A stretch of DNA of 64,000 nucleotides, taken from assembly GCA_012270795.1 (NCBI GenBank), contig JAAXHO010000164.1, forward strand, positions 1 through 64,000, written 5' to 3'. The notes beneath the pieces were generated by a model. The model was given only the letters and a program-made list of their open reading frames with translations, had not been told where the DNA came from and ran no database searches. The first letter of the stretch is position 1, and the number at the start of each line of letters is the position of its first letter. A program made the translations under genes and the position numbers. This stretch comes from Candidatus Poribacteria bacterium. GTDB lineage: Bacteria > Poribacteria > WGA-4E > WGA-3G. This document shows, in pieces, positions 17,872-26,174 of the stretch.

Positions 17872-18380
17872 TGCCGCGAATTCTAAGACAGCGTGTTAGA
17901 CCCCGCGACATCTGGAAACACGAAGCACAGGATTTCACCCCTTGGTTAGTTGAAAATTTGTCTTGGCTTGCTGAATGTTTAAACATAGACTTAGAACTTG
18001 AAGCAATAGAGCAAAAAGTAAGCGAATTCCGCGCGGATATCGTGTGTCGAAACACAACAGACAATTCACGTATAGTTATTGAGAACCAGTTGAATCGCAC
18101 CGATCATGCACATCTTGGGCAAGTCCTTACTTATGCCGCAGGGTTGGAGGCATATACAATTGTTTGGATTGCAACGGAATTCAGAGAGGCACACCGCGTT
18201 ACAATGTGTTGGCATAATGAAATTACAGATAGACGATTTAGTTTTTTTGGACTTGAATTGGATACTTGGATGGATGATGCGTCACGTTATCTGGCACAAC
18301 TCAATATCGTCTCTGAACCCGATGATTGGTCACGCTTGAGCCGTCCAAGACCATATCAAATCCATAGACAACTATACTAA
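17871..18380 (+). CDS. PD-(D/E)XK-type nuclease-like domain protein (N-terminal part of DUF4268 proteins)
   Basis: 169 residues. The pattern WKHEAQDFTPWLVENL, then RADIVCRNT...RIVIENQLNRTDHAHLGQVLTYAAGL, is the nuclease-fold region that precedes DUF4268 in larger proteins. The Asp in ADIV and the Glu in IENQ fit a D...ExQ variant of the PD-(D/E)XK site, with Gln in place of Lys. FREAHR and the closing PDDWSR also match that family as I recall it. The usual C-terminal DUF4268 domain is absent. It is translationally coupled to the TPR protein. A role in defence or DNA repair is possible but not shown. Confidence 0.8.
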   Translation: MPRILRQRVRPRDIWKHEAQDFTPWLVENLSWLAECLNIDLELEAIEQKVSEFRADIVCRNTTDNSRIVIENQLNRTDHAHLGQVLTYAAGLEAYTIVWIATEFREAHRVTMCWHNEITDRRFSFFGLELDTWMDDASRYLAQLNIVSEPDDWSRLSRPRPYQIHRQLY

Positions 18381-18428
18381 ACAGGCTCTTGTTTTATAGT
18401 AAATCCAAATTATTTGGACACGACGGTA

Positions 18429-18485
18429 GGTTCGGTTTCCTAACCGAACCTGTGTAATCCAGCAGAATACGCGTATAGTATTCTG
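18429..18485. repeat. Tandem palindromic modules
   Basis: GGTTCGGTTTCCTAACCGAACC (18429-18450) and CAGAATAC-N7-GTATTCTG (18463-18485). The first shares the GGTTTCCTAACC core with the element at 1254-1404 and resembles GGTTTCTAACC in the inverted repeat at 35336-35463. Confidence 0.8.
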
Positions 18486-18588
18486 CATTGGTTAGAAATT
18501 GTACCTAACCAGGGAGTGTGAACATGTTTTTGGATTCTCTATAAGTACTGAACATGTCAAACAGCTTTCTCAAACAGGAGATATCCAT

Positions 18589-19431
18589 ATGAAACTCGGA
18601 TATAGCACATGGGGCATGCCGACTGTTCCCATAGATACCGCTATTCCGCACATAGCGAACCTTGGATTTGATGGAATTGAACTGACCATCATTCAACGTT
18701 TTACAACCGAACTCAGCACGCTGGACACTGCAGAACGAAAACGCATTGCGTCCTTACTGAAACAGCACAATTTAGCGTTACCTGCAATCGCAGCGCATTC
18801 TAATCTAATGGATGTCCATGCGGAATCGCATGCAAAGAATATGTGGCGACTGAAAGGGGGTGTGGATTTAGCCGTTGAACTTGCACAAGGGGACGAACTA
18901 CCCGCAGTTAATACAACTACGGGTGGTAAACCGAATGAGTGGGATACCAAGAAAAATTTTCTCGTTGAACGTGTTGGTGAGTTGGTCGAATACGCTACTT
19001 CCCGCGGTGTAACCATTGCGATGGAACCACACATCGGTGCAATCATTGATACACCTGTTAAAGTGCTTGAACTCCTTGAAATCATCAATTCCCCTTATCT
19101 TAAAGTCAACTTTGACATTAGTCATTTTGATATTGTCGGCATGTCTACCGAGGAGACGGTCTCAGCTTTGGCAGCAGTTTCGATACATACACACGTCAAA
19201 GACCAACGGGGTATTGCGCCAGATTTTGAGTTCCTAATTCCTGGAGAGGGAACTTTTGATTATGTTGGTTATTTGAAACTCATGCGGAAACATGGCTACG
19301 ACGGTTTCATCACTGCCGAAGTCAGTTTTATGGTGCAGGCACGCAAAGACTATAACCCACTTGCTGCTGCGACTTTATCATACCAAACATTATCAAAAGC
19401 ATTTGTGGATGCTGGTATTGAACGAAACTGA
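18589..19431 (+). CDS. TIM-barrel sugar phosphate isomerase/epimerase
   Basis: Xylose-isomerase-like AP-endonuclease-2 fold, about 280 residues. Begins MKLGYSTWGMPTVPIDTAI, with LGFDGIELT, MEPH, NFDISHFD and IHTHVKDQRG supplying the usual metal-binding Glu/Asp/His positions. The ORF track starts 90 bp upstream at a TTG; the ATG at 18589 has AGGAG at 8 nt and begins with the family consensus. Likely acts on a small sugar or polyol. It is followed by two sulfatases in the same direction, suggesting use of desulfated sugars. Confidence 0.9.
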   Translation: MKLGYSTWGMPTVPIDTAIPHIANLGFDGIELTIIQRFTTELSTLDTAERKRIASLLKQHNLALPAIAAHSNLMDVHAESHAKNMWRLKGGVDLAVELAQGDELPAVNTTTGGKPNEWDTKKNFLVERVGELVEYATSRGVTIAMEPHIGAIIDTPVKVLELLEIINSPYLKVNFDISHFDIVGMSTEETVSALAAVSIHTHVKDQRGIAPDFEFLIPGEGTFDYVGYLKLMRKHGYDGFITAEVSFMVQARKDYNPLAAATLSYQTLSKAFVDAGIERN

Positions 19432-19459
19432 TGCATAATGAAACCTATAAGGATATAAT

Positions 19460-20836
19460 ATGAAACCAAACATACTACTTCTCATGACAGACCAACAGCG
19501 ATGGGATGCAATGAGCTGCAGCGTCGACTGGGTACAAACGCCAAACTTAGACCAAATCGCAAGTGAAGGTGTCCGATTTACCAACTGCGTCACGACCTCA
19601 CCCGTTTGTATTCCCACAAGATTGAGTTTAGCCACAGGTTTGTATCCACATAACACTGGTGTTTGGAATAACATGACACACACCATGTCAGCAGAAACAC
19701 CCACATGGATGCAAGCAGTACGTAATGCTGGTTATCGCACCAGTCTGTTTGGAAAAACACACTTGCATCCACACAACGGTGACCTCCGTGACCGCGAAGA
19801 TTTGATGAACGCCTATGGTTTAGACGATGTAAACGAGATTGGTGGTCCAAGAGCAAGTAGTCGGGTACTATCTCACATGACAGAGATGTGGGAAGAAAAA
19901 GGTGTTTGGCAAAAATACAAAGACGATTACAGCGAAAGATTCAAGAAAAAACCCTATATGGTGCGTCCTTCTCCTCTTGAACTTGAAGATTATGCAGATG
20001 TCTATGTAGGACAACAGGCGAAGCAGTACCTCCAAAACTATAAGCGTGAAGAACCATGGTGTTGCTGGGTGAGTTTCGGTGGACCTCATGAACCATGGGA
20101 TACGCCAGAACCATACTCAAGCATGTATGCCCCAAATGACATGCCACCCCCCATACCTCGACCGCCAACAGGAGATCGACCACGCGGTAATTTAGACAAT
20201 ATGATGAACCGCATGAACCCCAAGTTTGAAGAAGGAGAAGTCGGAAGAATGCGTGCAAACTATGCAGGCAATGTCACCCTGATTGATGCACAGATTGGTG
20301 AAATCTTGGATGCGATACAGGAGCGCGGGGAATTGGAAAACACCGTCATTATCCATTCCTCCGACCACGGTGAAATGAATGGTGACTACGGACTGATTTA
20401 TAAAGGCAATTTCCTTAACGGAGCAGTGCGAATCCCTTTGCTTGTCCGAACCCCTGACACATTGAAAAACGCTTCAGAAGATCGGATTTGCGGTAGTCCT
20501 GTTGAATGGATTGATATTGGTCCCACGCTTGTGGAATTGGCGGGTGGAAAGATCAAACACCGACAATACGGTAAATCATTATGTCCAGCACTCGATAACA
20601 CAGAAGAGACACATCGGGAATATGCAATTTCAGAGATCTCTGGTGAAATAATGCTGCTTAATCTGGAATGGAAAATCGCATTGAATACCGACGGAGTCCC
20701 CTATCTCCTGTTTGACGTGAATAATGACCCCAATGAAATAAACAATCTTGCAGGTTTACCAGAAATGAAAGAGTTAGAAACCGCATTAAGATTGCAAGTG
20801 TTAGAACATCTGTTCCATACCCAAACGAAAAAATAA
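19460..20836 (+). CDS. Sulfatase, CxPxR type, without signal peptide
   Basis: 458-residue formylglycine sulfatase. PNILLLMTDQQRWD at the very N-terminus, modification motif CIPTR (Cys50), FGKTHLHP, and HSSDHGEMNGDYG for the second metal site. It starts directly with the catalytic domain (MKPNIL), so it is predicted cytoplasmic. It is clearly a tandem duplicate of the next sulfatase (very similar along its whole length), which did have a Tat signal. Substrate unknown; sulfated glycans are the usual guess. Confidence 0.94.
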   Translation: MKPNILLLMTDQQRWDAMSCSVDWVQTPNLDQIASEGVRFTNCVTTSPVCIPTRLSLATGLYPHNTGVWNNMTHTMSAETPTWMQAVRNAGYRTSLFGKTHLHPHNGDLRDREDLMNAYGLDDVNEIGGPRASSRVLSHMTEMWEEKGVWQKYKDDYSERFKKKPYMVRPSPLELEDYADVYVGQQAKQYLQNYKREEPWCCWVSFGGPHEPWDTPEPYSSMYAPNDMPPPIPRPPTGDRPRGNLDNMMNRMNPKFEEGEVGRMRANYAGNVTLIDAQIGEILDAIQERGELENTVIIHSSDHGEMNGDYGLIYKGNFLNGAVRIPLLVRTPDTLKNASEDRICGSPVEWIDIGPTLVELAGGKIKHRQYGKSLCPALDNTEETHREYAISEISGEIMLLNLEWKIALNTDGVPYLLFDVNNDPNEINNLAGLPEMKELETALRLQVLEHLFHTQTKK

Positions 20837-20870
20837 GGTATACAATGTTCTCTTAAATGCCGAGGTGCCA

Positions 20871-21005
20871 ATGATAACACAGGACAAAACCCATCAAGCG
20901 AAAAATAGAAAAGACTGTATTAATTCTCATTCTGTAAACATAAACCGCAGAACTTTCATCAAAGAATTGGGAGTCGCAGGTGTTGGTACAATGTCACTAT
21001 CTTAG
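20871..21005 (+). other. Out-of-frame Tat signal peptide for the downstream sulfatase
   Basis: A frame opening at ATG 20871 with GAGGTG upstream encodes a twin-arginine signal: NRRTFIKELGVAGVGTMSLS, then stops at TAG 21003. The sulfatase continues in the next frame immediately after (SSNAWTQNND...). A single indel near 20990-21010 would join the two into one Tat-exported protein. It is either a recent frameshift mutation or a sequencing/assembly error. Confidence 0.75.
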
Positions 21006-22431
21006 TTCAAATGCATGGACACAGAATAATGACATCAACATTGAACCTGAAGTGAAACCGAATATCCTTTTTATCATGACAGACCAGCAACGTTGGGACG
21101 CGATGGGTTGTAGTGGCGGTTGGGTCCAGACACCAAACATGGATAAGATTGCGAGCGAAGGTGTCCGATATACGAACTGCGTTACCACTTCTCCAGTTTG
21201 TGTGCCAGCGCGGCTCAGTTTGGCTACTGGTCTTTATGCACATAACACTGGAGTCTGGAATAACGGAAAACACAAGTTAGCAGCAGAAACACCCACATGG
21301 ATGCAAGCAATACGCGATGCCGGATACCGCACCAGTCTATTTGGGAAAACACATCTACACACAAATAACGGTGATCTCCGCAAACGTGAACACCTGATGC
21401 ATGCTTACGGTTTAGATGATGTGAACGAAATCGGTGGTCCACGAGCAAGTATGAAGTGCTTATCCTATATGACAGAGATGTGGAAAGAGAAGGGATTGTG
21501 GAAGGCGTACAAAGACGACTATAAGGATAGATTCAAGACGAAACCTCACCTTGTTCGACCAACACCACTTGGACTTGAAAATGACGCGGATGTTTACGTC
21601 GGACAACAAACAAAGCAATACCTAAAAAACTATGACCGACAAGAACCTTGGTTTTGCTGGGTAAGTTTCGGTGGACCTCACGAACCTTGGGACACTCCCC
21701 AACCTTACGCAAGTAAGTACAATCCTAACGATATGCCGTCGCCAGCACCTCGACAAAATGCGGGAGTTCGTCCACGCGGAAGCTTAGACAACCTGATGAA
21801 AAATAAAAAGAAGAGCCCCAAATTTGAGAAGGAAGATATAGCAAAGATGCGTGCAGACTATGCTGGCAATGTAACACTCATTGATGATCAAATCGGTGAA
21901 ATCCTTGATGTCATACAGGAACGTGGTGAACTTGATAATACCGTTATCGTCTTCTGTTCCGATCACGGTGAAATGAACGGTGATCACGGATTGATTTACA
22001 AGAGTAACTTCCTCAATGGTGCTGTCCGTATTCCACTACTTGTGCGAACCCCCGAAACCTTAAAAAAGAGTGAAGCCAATCGTGTATGTGAAAGTCCTGT
22101 GGAATGGATTGATATTGGTCCCACACTGGTCAAAATGGCTGGCGGTAAGTTAGATCATCGTCAATTCGGAAAAACCTTATCTCCTACCTTAACTGACACT
22201 GAAGCGAATCATCGTAATTATGCAATATCGCAAATATCAAAGGAAACTATGCTGCTAAATCAGGAATGGAAAATTGCCTTAAACAGAGAAAATAAACCTT
22301 ACCTCCTATTTAATGTGCAGGAGGATCCAGATGAAACAAACAATCTCGCGGGACTACCAAAAATGAGAGATTTAGAACGCCAACTCAATTCTCAAATCTT
22401 AGCACATATCTCTCAAACACAAACAAAATAA
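20980..22431 (+). CDS. Sulfatase, CxPxR type (N-terminal signal lost by frameshift)
   Basis: The catalytic domain is complete: PNILFIMTDQQRWDAMGCSG, CVPAR modification site, FGKTHLHT, FCSDHGEMNGDHG. The annotated open frame starts at a TTG (20980) that lacks a ribosome site and reads MLVQCHYL, which is not family-like. The true start is probably ATG 20871 in the other frame (see the adjacent entry), giving a Tat-exported enzyme of about 515 residues. As sequenced the protein would be either untranslated or cytoplasmic. It is a paralog of the preceding sulfatase. Confidence 0.85.
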   Translation: MLVQCHYLSSNAWTQNNDINIEPEVKPNILFIMTDQQRWDAMGCSGGWVQTPNMDKIASEGVRYTNCVTTSPVCVPARLSLATGLYAHNTGVWNNGKHKLAAETPTWMQAIRDAGYRTSLFGKTHLHTNNGDLRKREHLMHAYGLDDVNEIGGPRASMKCLSYMTEMWKEKGLWKAYKDDYKDRFKTKPHLVRPTPLGLENDADVYVGQQTKQYLKNYDRQEPWFCWVSFGGPHEPWDTPQPYASKYNPNDMPSPAPRQNAGVRPRGSLDNLMKNKKKSPKFEKEDIAKMRADYAGNVTLIDDQIGEILDVIQERGELDNTVIVFCSDHGEMNGDHGLIYKSNFLNGAVRIPLLVRTPETLKKSEANRVCESPVEWIDIGPTLVKMAGGKLDHRQFGKTLSPTLTDTEANHRNYAISQISKETMLLNQEWKIALNRENKPYLLFNVQEDPDETNNLAGLPKMRDLERQLNSQILAHISQTQTK

Positions 22432-22432
22432 C

Positions 22433-22663
22433 ACGTTTTGTACTTATCCAATTTATTCCAACTTAAAAAAACTCAGGTTTTATTCGGAATATGAAAAAGA
22501 AAAAGGAAATATCAATGTCCACGCACAAGACGAACTTGAAATACGTCCAAAGATTGCTGAAGAAGTAGACCGCAGTATTGTTGACTACTATTCTGGAGAA
22601 ATTAAGGGTAAATCCATTGAGAGATGGCAGAAAACTCAATTAAACCTATTCCAAATCACTTGA
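22433..22663 (+). pseudogene. Possible gene remnant (open frame without a start)
   Basis: One frame stays open from the sulfatase end to TGA 22663 and reads protein-like (NVHAQDELEIRPKIAEEVDR, then IVDYYSGEIKGKSIERWQK). No ATG with ribosome site opens it. I do not recognise the family. It may be the 3' end of a deleted gene; chance cannot be excluded at this length. Confidence 0.35.
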
Positions 22664-22693
22664 AGAATAGATTGACAAAGGAGTGTCGCTAAT

Positions 22694-23518
22694 ATGTCAC
22701 ATCAGGTTTCTGACCGTTGGGCAAAATCATATATCAACGACGGATATTTGTTAGTTCACAATGTCATTACTCCTCAAGAATGTGAAGAACTGAAATTAGA
22801 GATGGTAAGGATTTTCCGTGGTGACTATGAATGTGACGCAATTCCAACGATGTCTGAAGATGCGACTGAAGTTGAAGTCTTAGACCGAATCATGTGTGTC
22901 GGTGAACCCCATGCCTTTAGTCCCCTCGTGCGTCGATATGTCGAACATCCTAAAATATGTGCGATCCTTCGAGAAATCGTTGGTGCCCACATACCATTCT
23001 GGGATGGCGGTGTAAAGTGTATGCAGTCAATGATGTTGGGGAAAGTACCAGGACATACCGGAAACCCATGGCACCAAGACGAACATCCAATACCAACGCG
23101 TGACAGATCCCTTGTTGGGGCTTGGATACCTTTGGATGATGCGACAGTTGACAATGGATGTATCTGGGTGCTACCTAATAGCCATAGGTCTGGCGTGATC
23201 TATGATCGTCACCCGCATAACAAACGAGATGAGTTTGACAGTTGTTATGAAGCACGTGGTTTTGACGATTCCACAGAAGTTCCGATTGAAATGACAGCAG
23301 GTAGTGTTCTCTTTTTCAACGGTTATCTATTACATCGGTCCAAAAAGAATAGAAGCAATTCTTATCGGCGCGTTCTCGTGAGTCACTATTGCTCAACAGC
23401 ATCTTGGCTTGGGTGGAAGGGACAAAGGAACTATCGTGGTGTTGTGGTCGTTTCAGGTGATGATCCCTACAAGGATGAAGGTTACATTACCCCGAATGTA
23501 TGGGCGCGGTGGGAATAG
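22694..23518 (+). CDS. Phytanoyl-CoA dioxygenase (PhyH) family protein
   Basis: Fe(II)/2-oxoglutarate-dependent oxygenase fold, 274 residues. WHQDEHP supplies the HxD iron ligands, WIPLDDATVDNGCIWVLPNSHRSG is the PhyH core, and GSVLFFNGYLLHRS provides the distal His, with the 2-oxoglutarate-binding Arg shortly after (YRRVL). These proteins hydroxylate diverse small molecules; substrate unknown. It starts with an AAGGAG site and follows the sulfatases in the same direction. Confidence 0.92.
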   Translation: MSHQVSDRWAKSYINDGYLLVHNVITPQECEELKLEMVRIFRGDYECDAIPTMSEDATEVEVLDRIMCVGEPHAFSPLVRRYVEHPKICAILREIVGAHIPFWDGGVKCMQSMMLGKVPGHTGNPWHQDEHPIPTRDRSLVGAWIPLDDATVDNGCIWVLPNSHRSGVIYDRHPHNKRDEFDSCYEARGFDDSTEVPIEMTAGSVLFFNGYLLHRSKKNRSNSYRRVLVSHYCSTASWLGWKGQRNYRGVVVVSGDDPYKDEGYITPNVWARWE

Positions 23519-23535
23519 AAATAGCACAGTAAATC

Positions 23536-24687
23536 CTATAGTAAATTTCCATCGCCTACTATTTCATGTAGGGCATCCTCTATTTCAGTAATGACATCAT
23601 TGTCATTTTCGGTCTCTAAACAGGTTTTCAATACCTGTTTGGCATCTTCCCCACCGATTTGTCCTAATGCCCATGCTGCATGCCTCCGTATTAGCGGTTC
23701 ATCATCAGACAATGCGTTCCTGAGTGCAGGTATTGCTGCCTGTGATTTCCAGTTGCCGATTGCTACGATGACATTTCGGAGAAAACCTCTCCGTTTTGCA
23801 CGTTTGATAGGACTTCCCTTGAACCTTTTGCTGAACTCGGCTTGTGTCATTCCGATGAGTGAAAGCAGCTCAGGTGCAAGGTTGCCGTTACGAGGTCTAA
23901 ACGCAGGTTCTGCTGTTGGTATCGCTTTGCTGTTCCAAGGGCAGACCTCTTGACAGATGTCGCAGCCGAAGATCAGATTACCCATCTTGGGACGGAGTTC
24001 TTTTGGGATACTGTTTTTCAACTCAATGGTCAAATAGGAGATACATAATCTTGAATCCAGCAGGTTGGGTTCAATAATTGCGTCCGTTGGACATGCCTCA
24101 ATGCACTTTGTGCAGCTGCCACAACTTCCTATTAGTGGTGGTAAATCATAATCCAAGTCTATACTAACAAGCACCTCTGCAAGAAAGTACCATGAACCTG
24201 TACGCCAATTAATAAGGTTTGTGTTTTTTCCTATCCAGCCAAGTTTTGCTTTTTGTGCATATTCCCTTTCTAAGATGGGGCCTGAATCCACAAAAACACG
24301 ACTTTTGAGTTTGGTTTCTCCTGTGTTTTTGATAAATTCCACTAAGTGTAGCAAGCGTTCACGTATGACATCGTGATAGTCATCACCCCATGCATATCGA
24401 GAGATTTGTCCACGCCCCGGCTCCTTTGTAAGTGCTTCTGATGGATCAACCGTGTAATAGTTCATAGCAAGACTGATTATTGATTTTGCTTCTTGCAGTA
24501 GTGTTCGTGGGTCTTCCTTGAGAGGTAGGTGTCTTTGAAGGTATCCCATTTCGCCGGCATACCCATTGGCGATCCATTGTTTGTATCGTTGTATGGTTTG
24601 ACTTTCTTGAGCAGGGGTTATACCGACAAGTTCAAATCCGAGTTCATGCGCGCGTTCTTGGATCTGTTGTGTTAATGTAATTGCCAT
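23536..24687 (-). CDS. queG: Epoxyqueuosine reductase
   Basis: Last step of tRNA queuosine biosynthesis (epoxyqueuosine to queuosine), cobalamin- and [4Fe-4S]-dependent. 383 residues. N-terminal QueG domain with the MNYYTVDP and GRGQISRYAWGDDYHDVI motifs, two ferredoxin-type clusters (CGSCTKCIEACPTDAI and CDICQEVCPWN), and a C-terminal HEAT-repeat segment (ALSDDEPLIRRHAAWALGQI), as in longer QueG forms. Stands alone between divergent or unrelated genes. Confidence 0.95.
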   Translation of the reverse strand: MAITLTQQIQERAHELGFELVGITPAQESQTIQRYKQWIANGYAGEMGYLQRHLPLKEDPRTLLQEAKSIISLAMNYYTVDPSEALTKEPGRGQISRYAWGDDYHDVIRERLLHLVEFIKNTGETKLKSRVFVDSGPILEREYAQKAKLGWIGKNTNLINWRTGSWYFLAEVLVSIDLDYDLPPLIGSCGSCTKCIEACPTDAIIEPNLLDSRLCISYLTIELKNSIPKELRPKMGNLIFGCDICQEVCPWNSKAIPTAEPAFRPRNGNLAPELLSLIGMTQAEFSKRFKGSPIKRAKRRGFLRNVIVAIGNWKSQAAIPALRNALSDDEPLIRRHAAWALGQIGGEDAKQVLKTCLETENDNDVITEIEDALHEIVGDGNLL

Positions 24688-24755
24688 TGTTCTCTATTTT
24701 ATAGTTTTGAAGTGTTGTTTAATAGAGAAAACATGATACTTGATAGTTTAAAATA

Positions 24756-25820
24756 TTATGTCGCGCCACGGGGATAGGAACCAAGAATTCTGACTTCTCT
24801 ACAAAGGTTCTCAAGACTTTCAAGAACAGCATGTACTTTATCATCCTCAACATGTCCATCAATATCAGCGAAAAAGATATATTCCCACTGTTTGCTGCGT
24901 GAAGGGAGCGATTCTAAATAACTTAGGTTCAGTTGGTATTTTGCAAGTGCGCCTAAGATTTCATACAATGCGCCAACTTTATCCTTTACAGAAAAAAAGA
25001 TAGATGTACGGTCGTAACCGCTCATTCCTACTTTTTGTTCACCGATTACAAGGAAACGCGTTGTGTTGTTTGGGTCATCCATGATTGAATCGGCTATCAC
25101 AGGAACTTCATAAATTTTACTTGCAAGTTTGCTTGCGATGGCTGCGGCATTAGGTTCTTCAGCGGCGCGTTGTGCTGCGTCTGATGTGCTTACGACCTCA
25201 ACCTGCTCCACGTGTTTCATAAATTTATTCAACCACATACGACATTGTGCGAAAGGTTGACTATGTGAGTAAATGCGTTCTATATCTTGGAGTTGCGACT
25301 TTGAGATAAGGTGGTGCTTGATGGGTTGATACATTTCCGCACAGATTTTTAGAGATGTATGTTGAAACCGTTCTAATACATCCCGCACAGTACCGTATAC
25401 AGAGTTTTGGATAGCTACCATACCAAAATCTGCGCGTCCCGTTTCTACCTCCGTAAAGATATCTATCTGTGGCGTGATCGGTATCATTTCTGAAGACGGG
25501 CCGAAAAAAGCGTGGCATGCAGCGTGACCGAAACTACCTATCGGTCCGAGGAAAGCAATCCGATTAGTTGTTTGCACAGATCGTGATGCAGAGAAAATCT
25601 CATTCCATATTTTTTCAATAGAATCTTCAGGATAAATACTGTGATTCAAGTTTTTTAAGCGTTTAAGGATCTCGTATTCTCGCTGTGGTACATGGATAAC
25701 TGAGCCCATGTCAGCTTTTAAGGAACCGACTTTCTTTGAAATCTCTGCTCGTCTTTGAAGGAGTTCAAGAAGTTCGTCGTCAATTTTATTAATTTGATCC
25801 CGCAGTTTTTTCAAGTCCAC
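24756..25820 (-). CDS. pheA: Bifunctional chorismate mutase / prephenate dehydratase
   Basis: Two steps to phenylpyruvate in phenylalanine synthesis. Residues 1-90 form an AroQ chorismate mutase (LRDQINKIDDELLELLQRRA), about 105-275 the prephenate dehydratase (AFLGPIGSFGHAACHAFF, NTTRFLVIG), and the C-terminus an ACT regulatory domain (KVGALYEILGAL). The ACT effector motif reads ESLPSR rather than the usual ESRP, so feedback binding could be altered. GTG start with GGAG upstream. Confidence 0.95.
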   Translation of the reverse strand: MDLKKLRDQINKIDDELLELLQRRAEISKKVGSLKADMGSVIHVPQREYEILKRLKNLNHSIYPEDSIEKIWNEIFSASRSVQTTNRIAFLGPIGSFGHAACHAFFGPSSEMIPITPQIDIFTEVETGRADFGMVAIQNSVYGTVRDVLERFQHTSLKICAEMYQPIKHHLISKSQLQDIERIYSHSQPFAQCRMWLNKFMKHVEQVEVVSTSDAAQRAAEEPNAAAIASKLASKIYEVPVIADSIMDDPNNTTRFLVIGEQKVGMSGYDRTSIFFSVKDKVGALYEILGALAKYQLNLSYLESLPSRSKQWEYIFFADIDGHVEDDKVHAVLESLENLCREVRILGSYPRGAT

Positions 25821-25844
25821 GCAAACGATCTCCAGTGTGAAATT

Positions 25845-25865
25845 GGCGCGCTTTAGAAGCGCGCC
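25845..25865 (-). terminator. GC-rich hairpin between the UGA-containing gene and pheA
   Basis: GGCGCGC-TTTAGAA-GCGCGCC forms a 7-9 bp stem. There is no strong U run on the minus strand, so it may be an inefficient terminator or a processing/pausing site. Confidence 0.45.
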
Positions 25866-25886
25866 TGTTCTTTGAACAATATTTAC

Positions 25887-26132
25887 TTAGCTATTTAATT
25901 TCTTCATGGCAGCAATCATCTCATCATCTGATGGGTTGTTTTTCACCATGTCAACGAATTCGTCAGCAGATATTTTATGTTCCTCCAGGAACATTTTATC
26001 TTGTGGTCACGGATAAATGTATTCTCCGATGATACCTTGCAGTTTCGCGCTGGCTTTATCAGAAATGCGTGCAAGCCAAGGAATACCGCCAATAATCATA
26101 TCTCTGTGTCGTGGTTTCCAATCAATAGACAT
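25887..26132 (-). CDS. Candidate selenoprotein, DUF5069-like (in-frame UGA at codon 42)
   Basis: The frame opens at ATG 26132 with a near-perfect Shine-Dalgarno (AAGGAGGTG, about 7 nt away) and reads MSIDWKPRHRDMIIGGIPWL...GEYIYP-UGA-PQDKMFL...DEFVDMV...NS-stop, 81 codons in all. Both halves match the small DUF5069 family as I recall it (G-x-LARI-DKA, GEYxxxCPxDxxFL, late DE motif). The UGA (26007-26009) occupies the family's Cys position. A stem-loop with SECIS spacing follows at once. UGA is a normal stop in neighbouring genes. The alternative is a nonsense mutation, but the hairpin would then be coincidental. Function of the family unknown. It lies 42 bp after the UPF0182 gene. Confidence 0.75.
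25977..25994 (-). promoter_or_regulatory. Putative bacterial SECIS element
   Basis: Minus strand ATGTTCC-TGGA-GGAACAT: a perfect 7-bp stem with a four-base loop carrying G at its second position. It starts 12 nt after the UGA, with the apical loop 19 nt downstream. Known bacterial SECIS elements have the loop about 16-37 nt after UGA and a G among the first two loop bases. No bulged U as in E. coli fdhF is visible. Confidence 0.65.
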
Positions 26133-26174
26133 TTATTTCCACCTCCTTATCTTTTATATAAGAAATAAATTCAA

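Noticed and set aside
25887-26132. Genome-wide reassignment of UGA (Trp or Gly code) as explanation of the in-frame TGA
   Set aside because: TGA ends several clear genes (e.g. the gene ending at 2287 and the TPR gene at 17871), and Trp is encoded by TGG.
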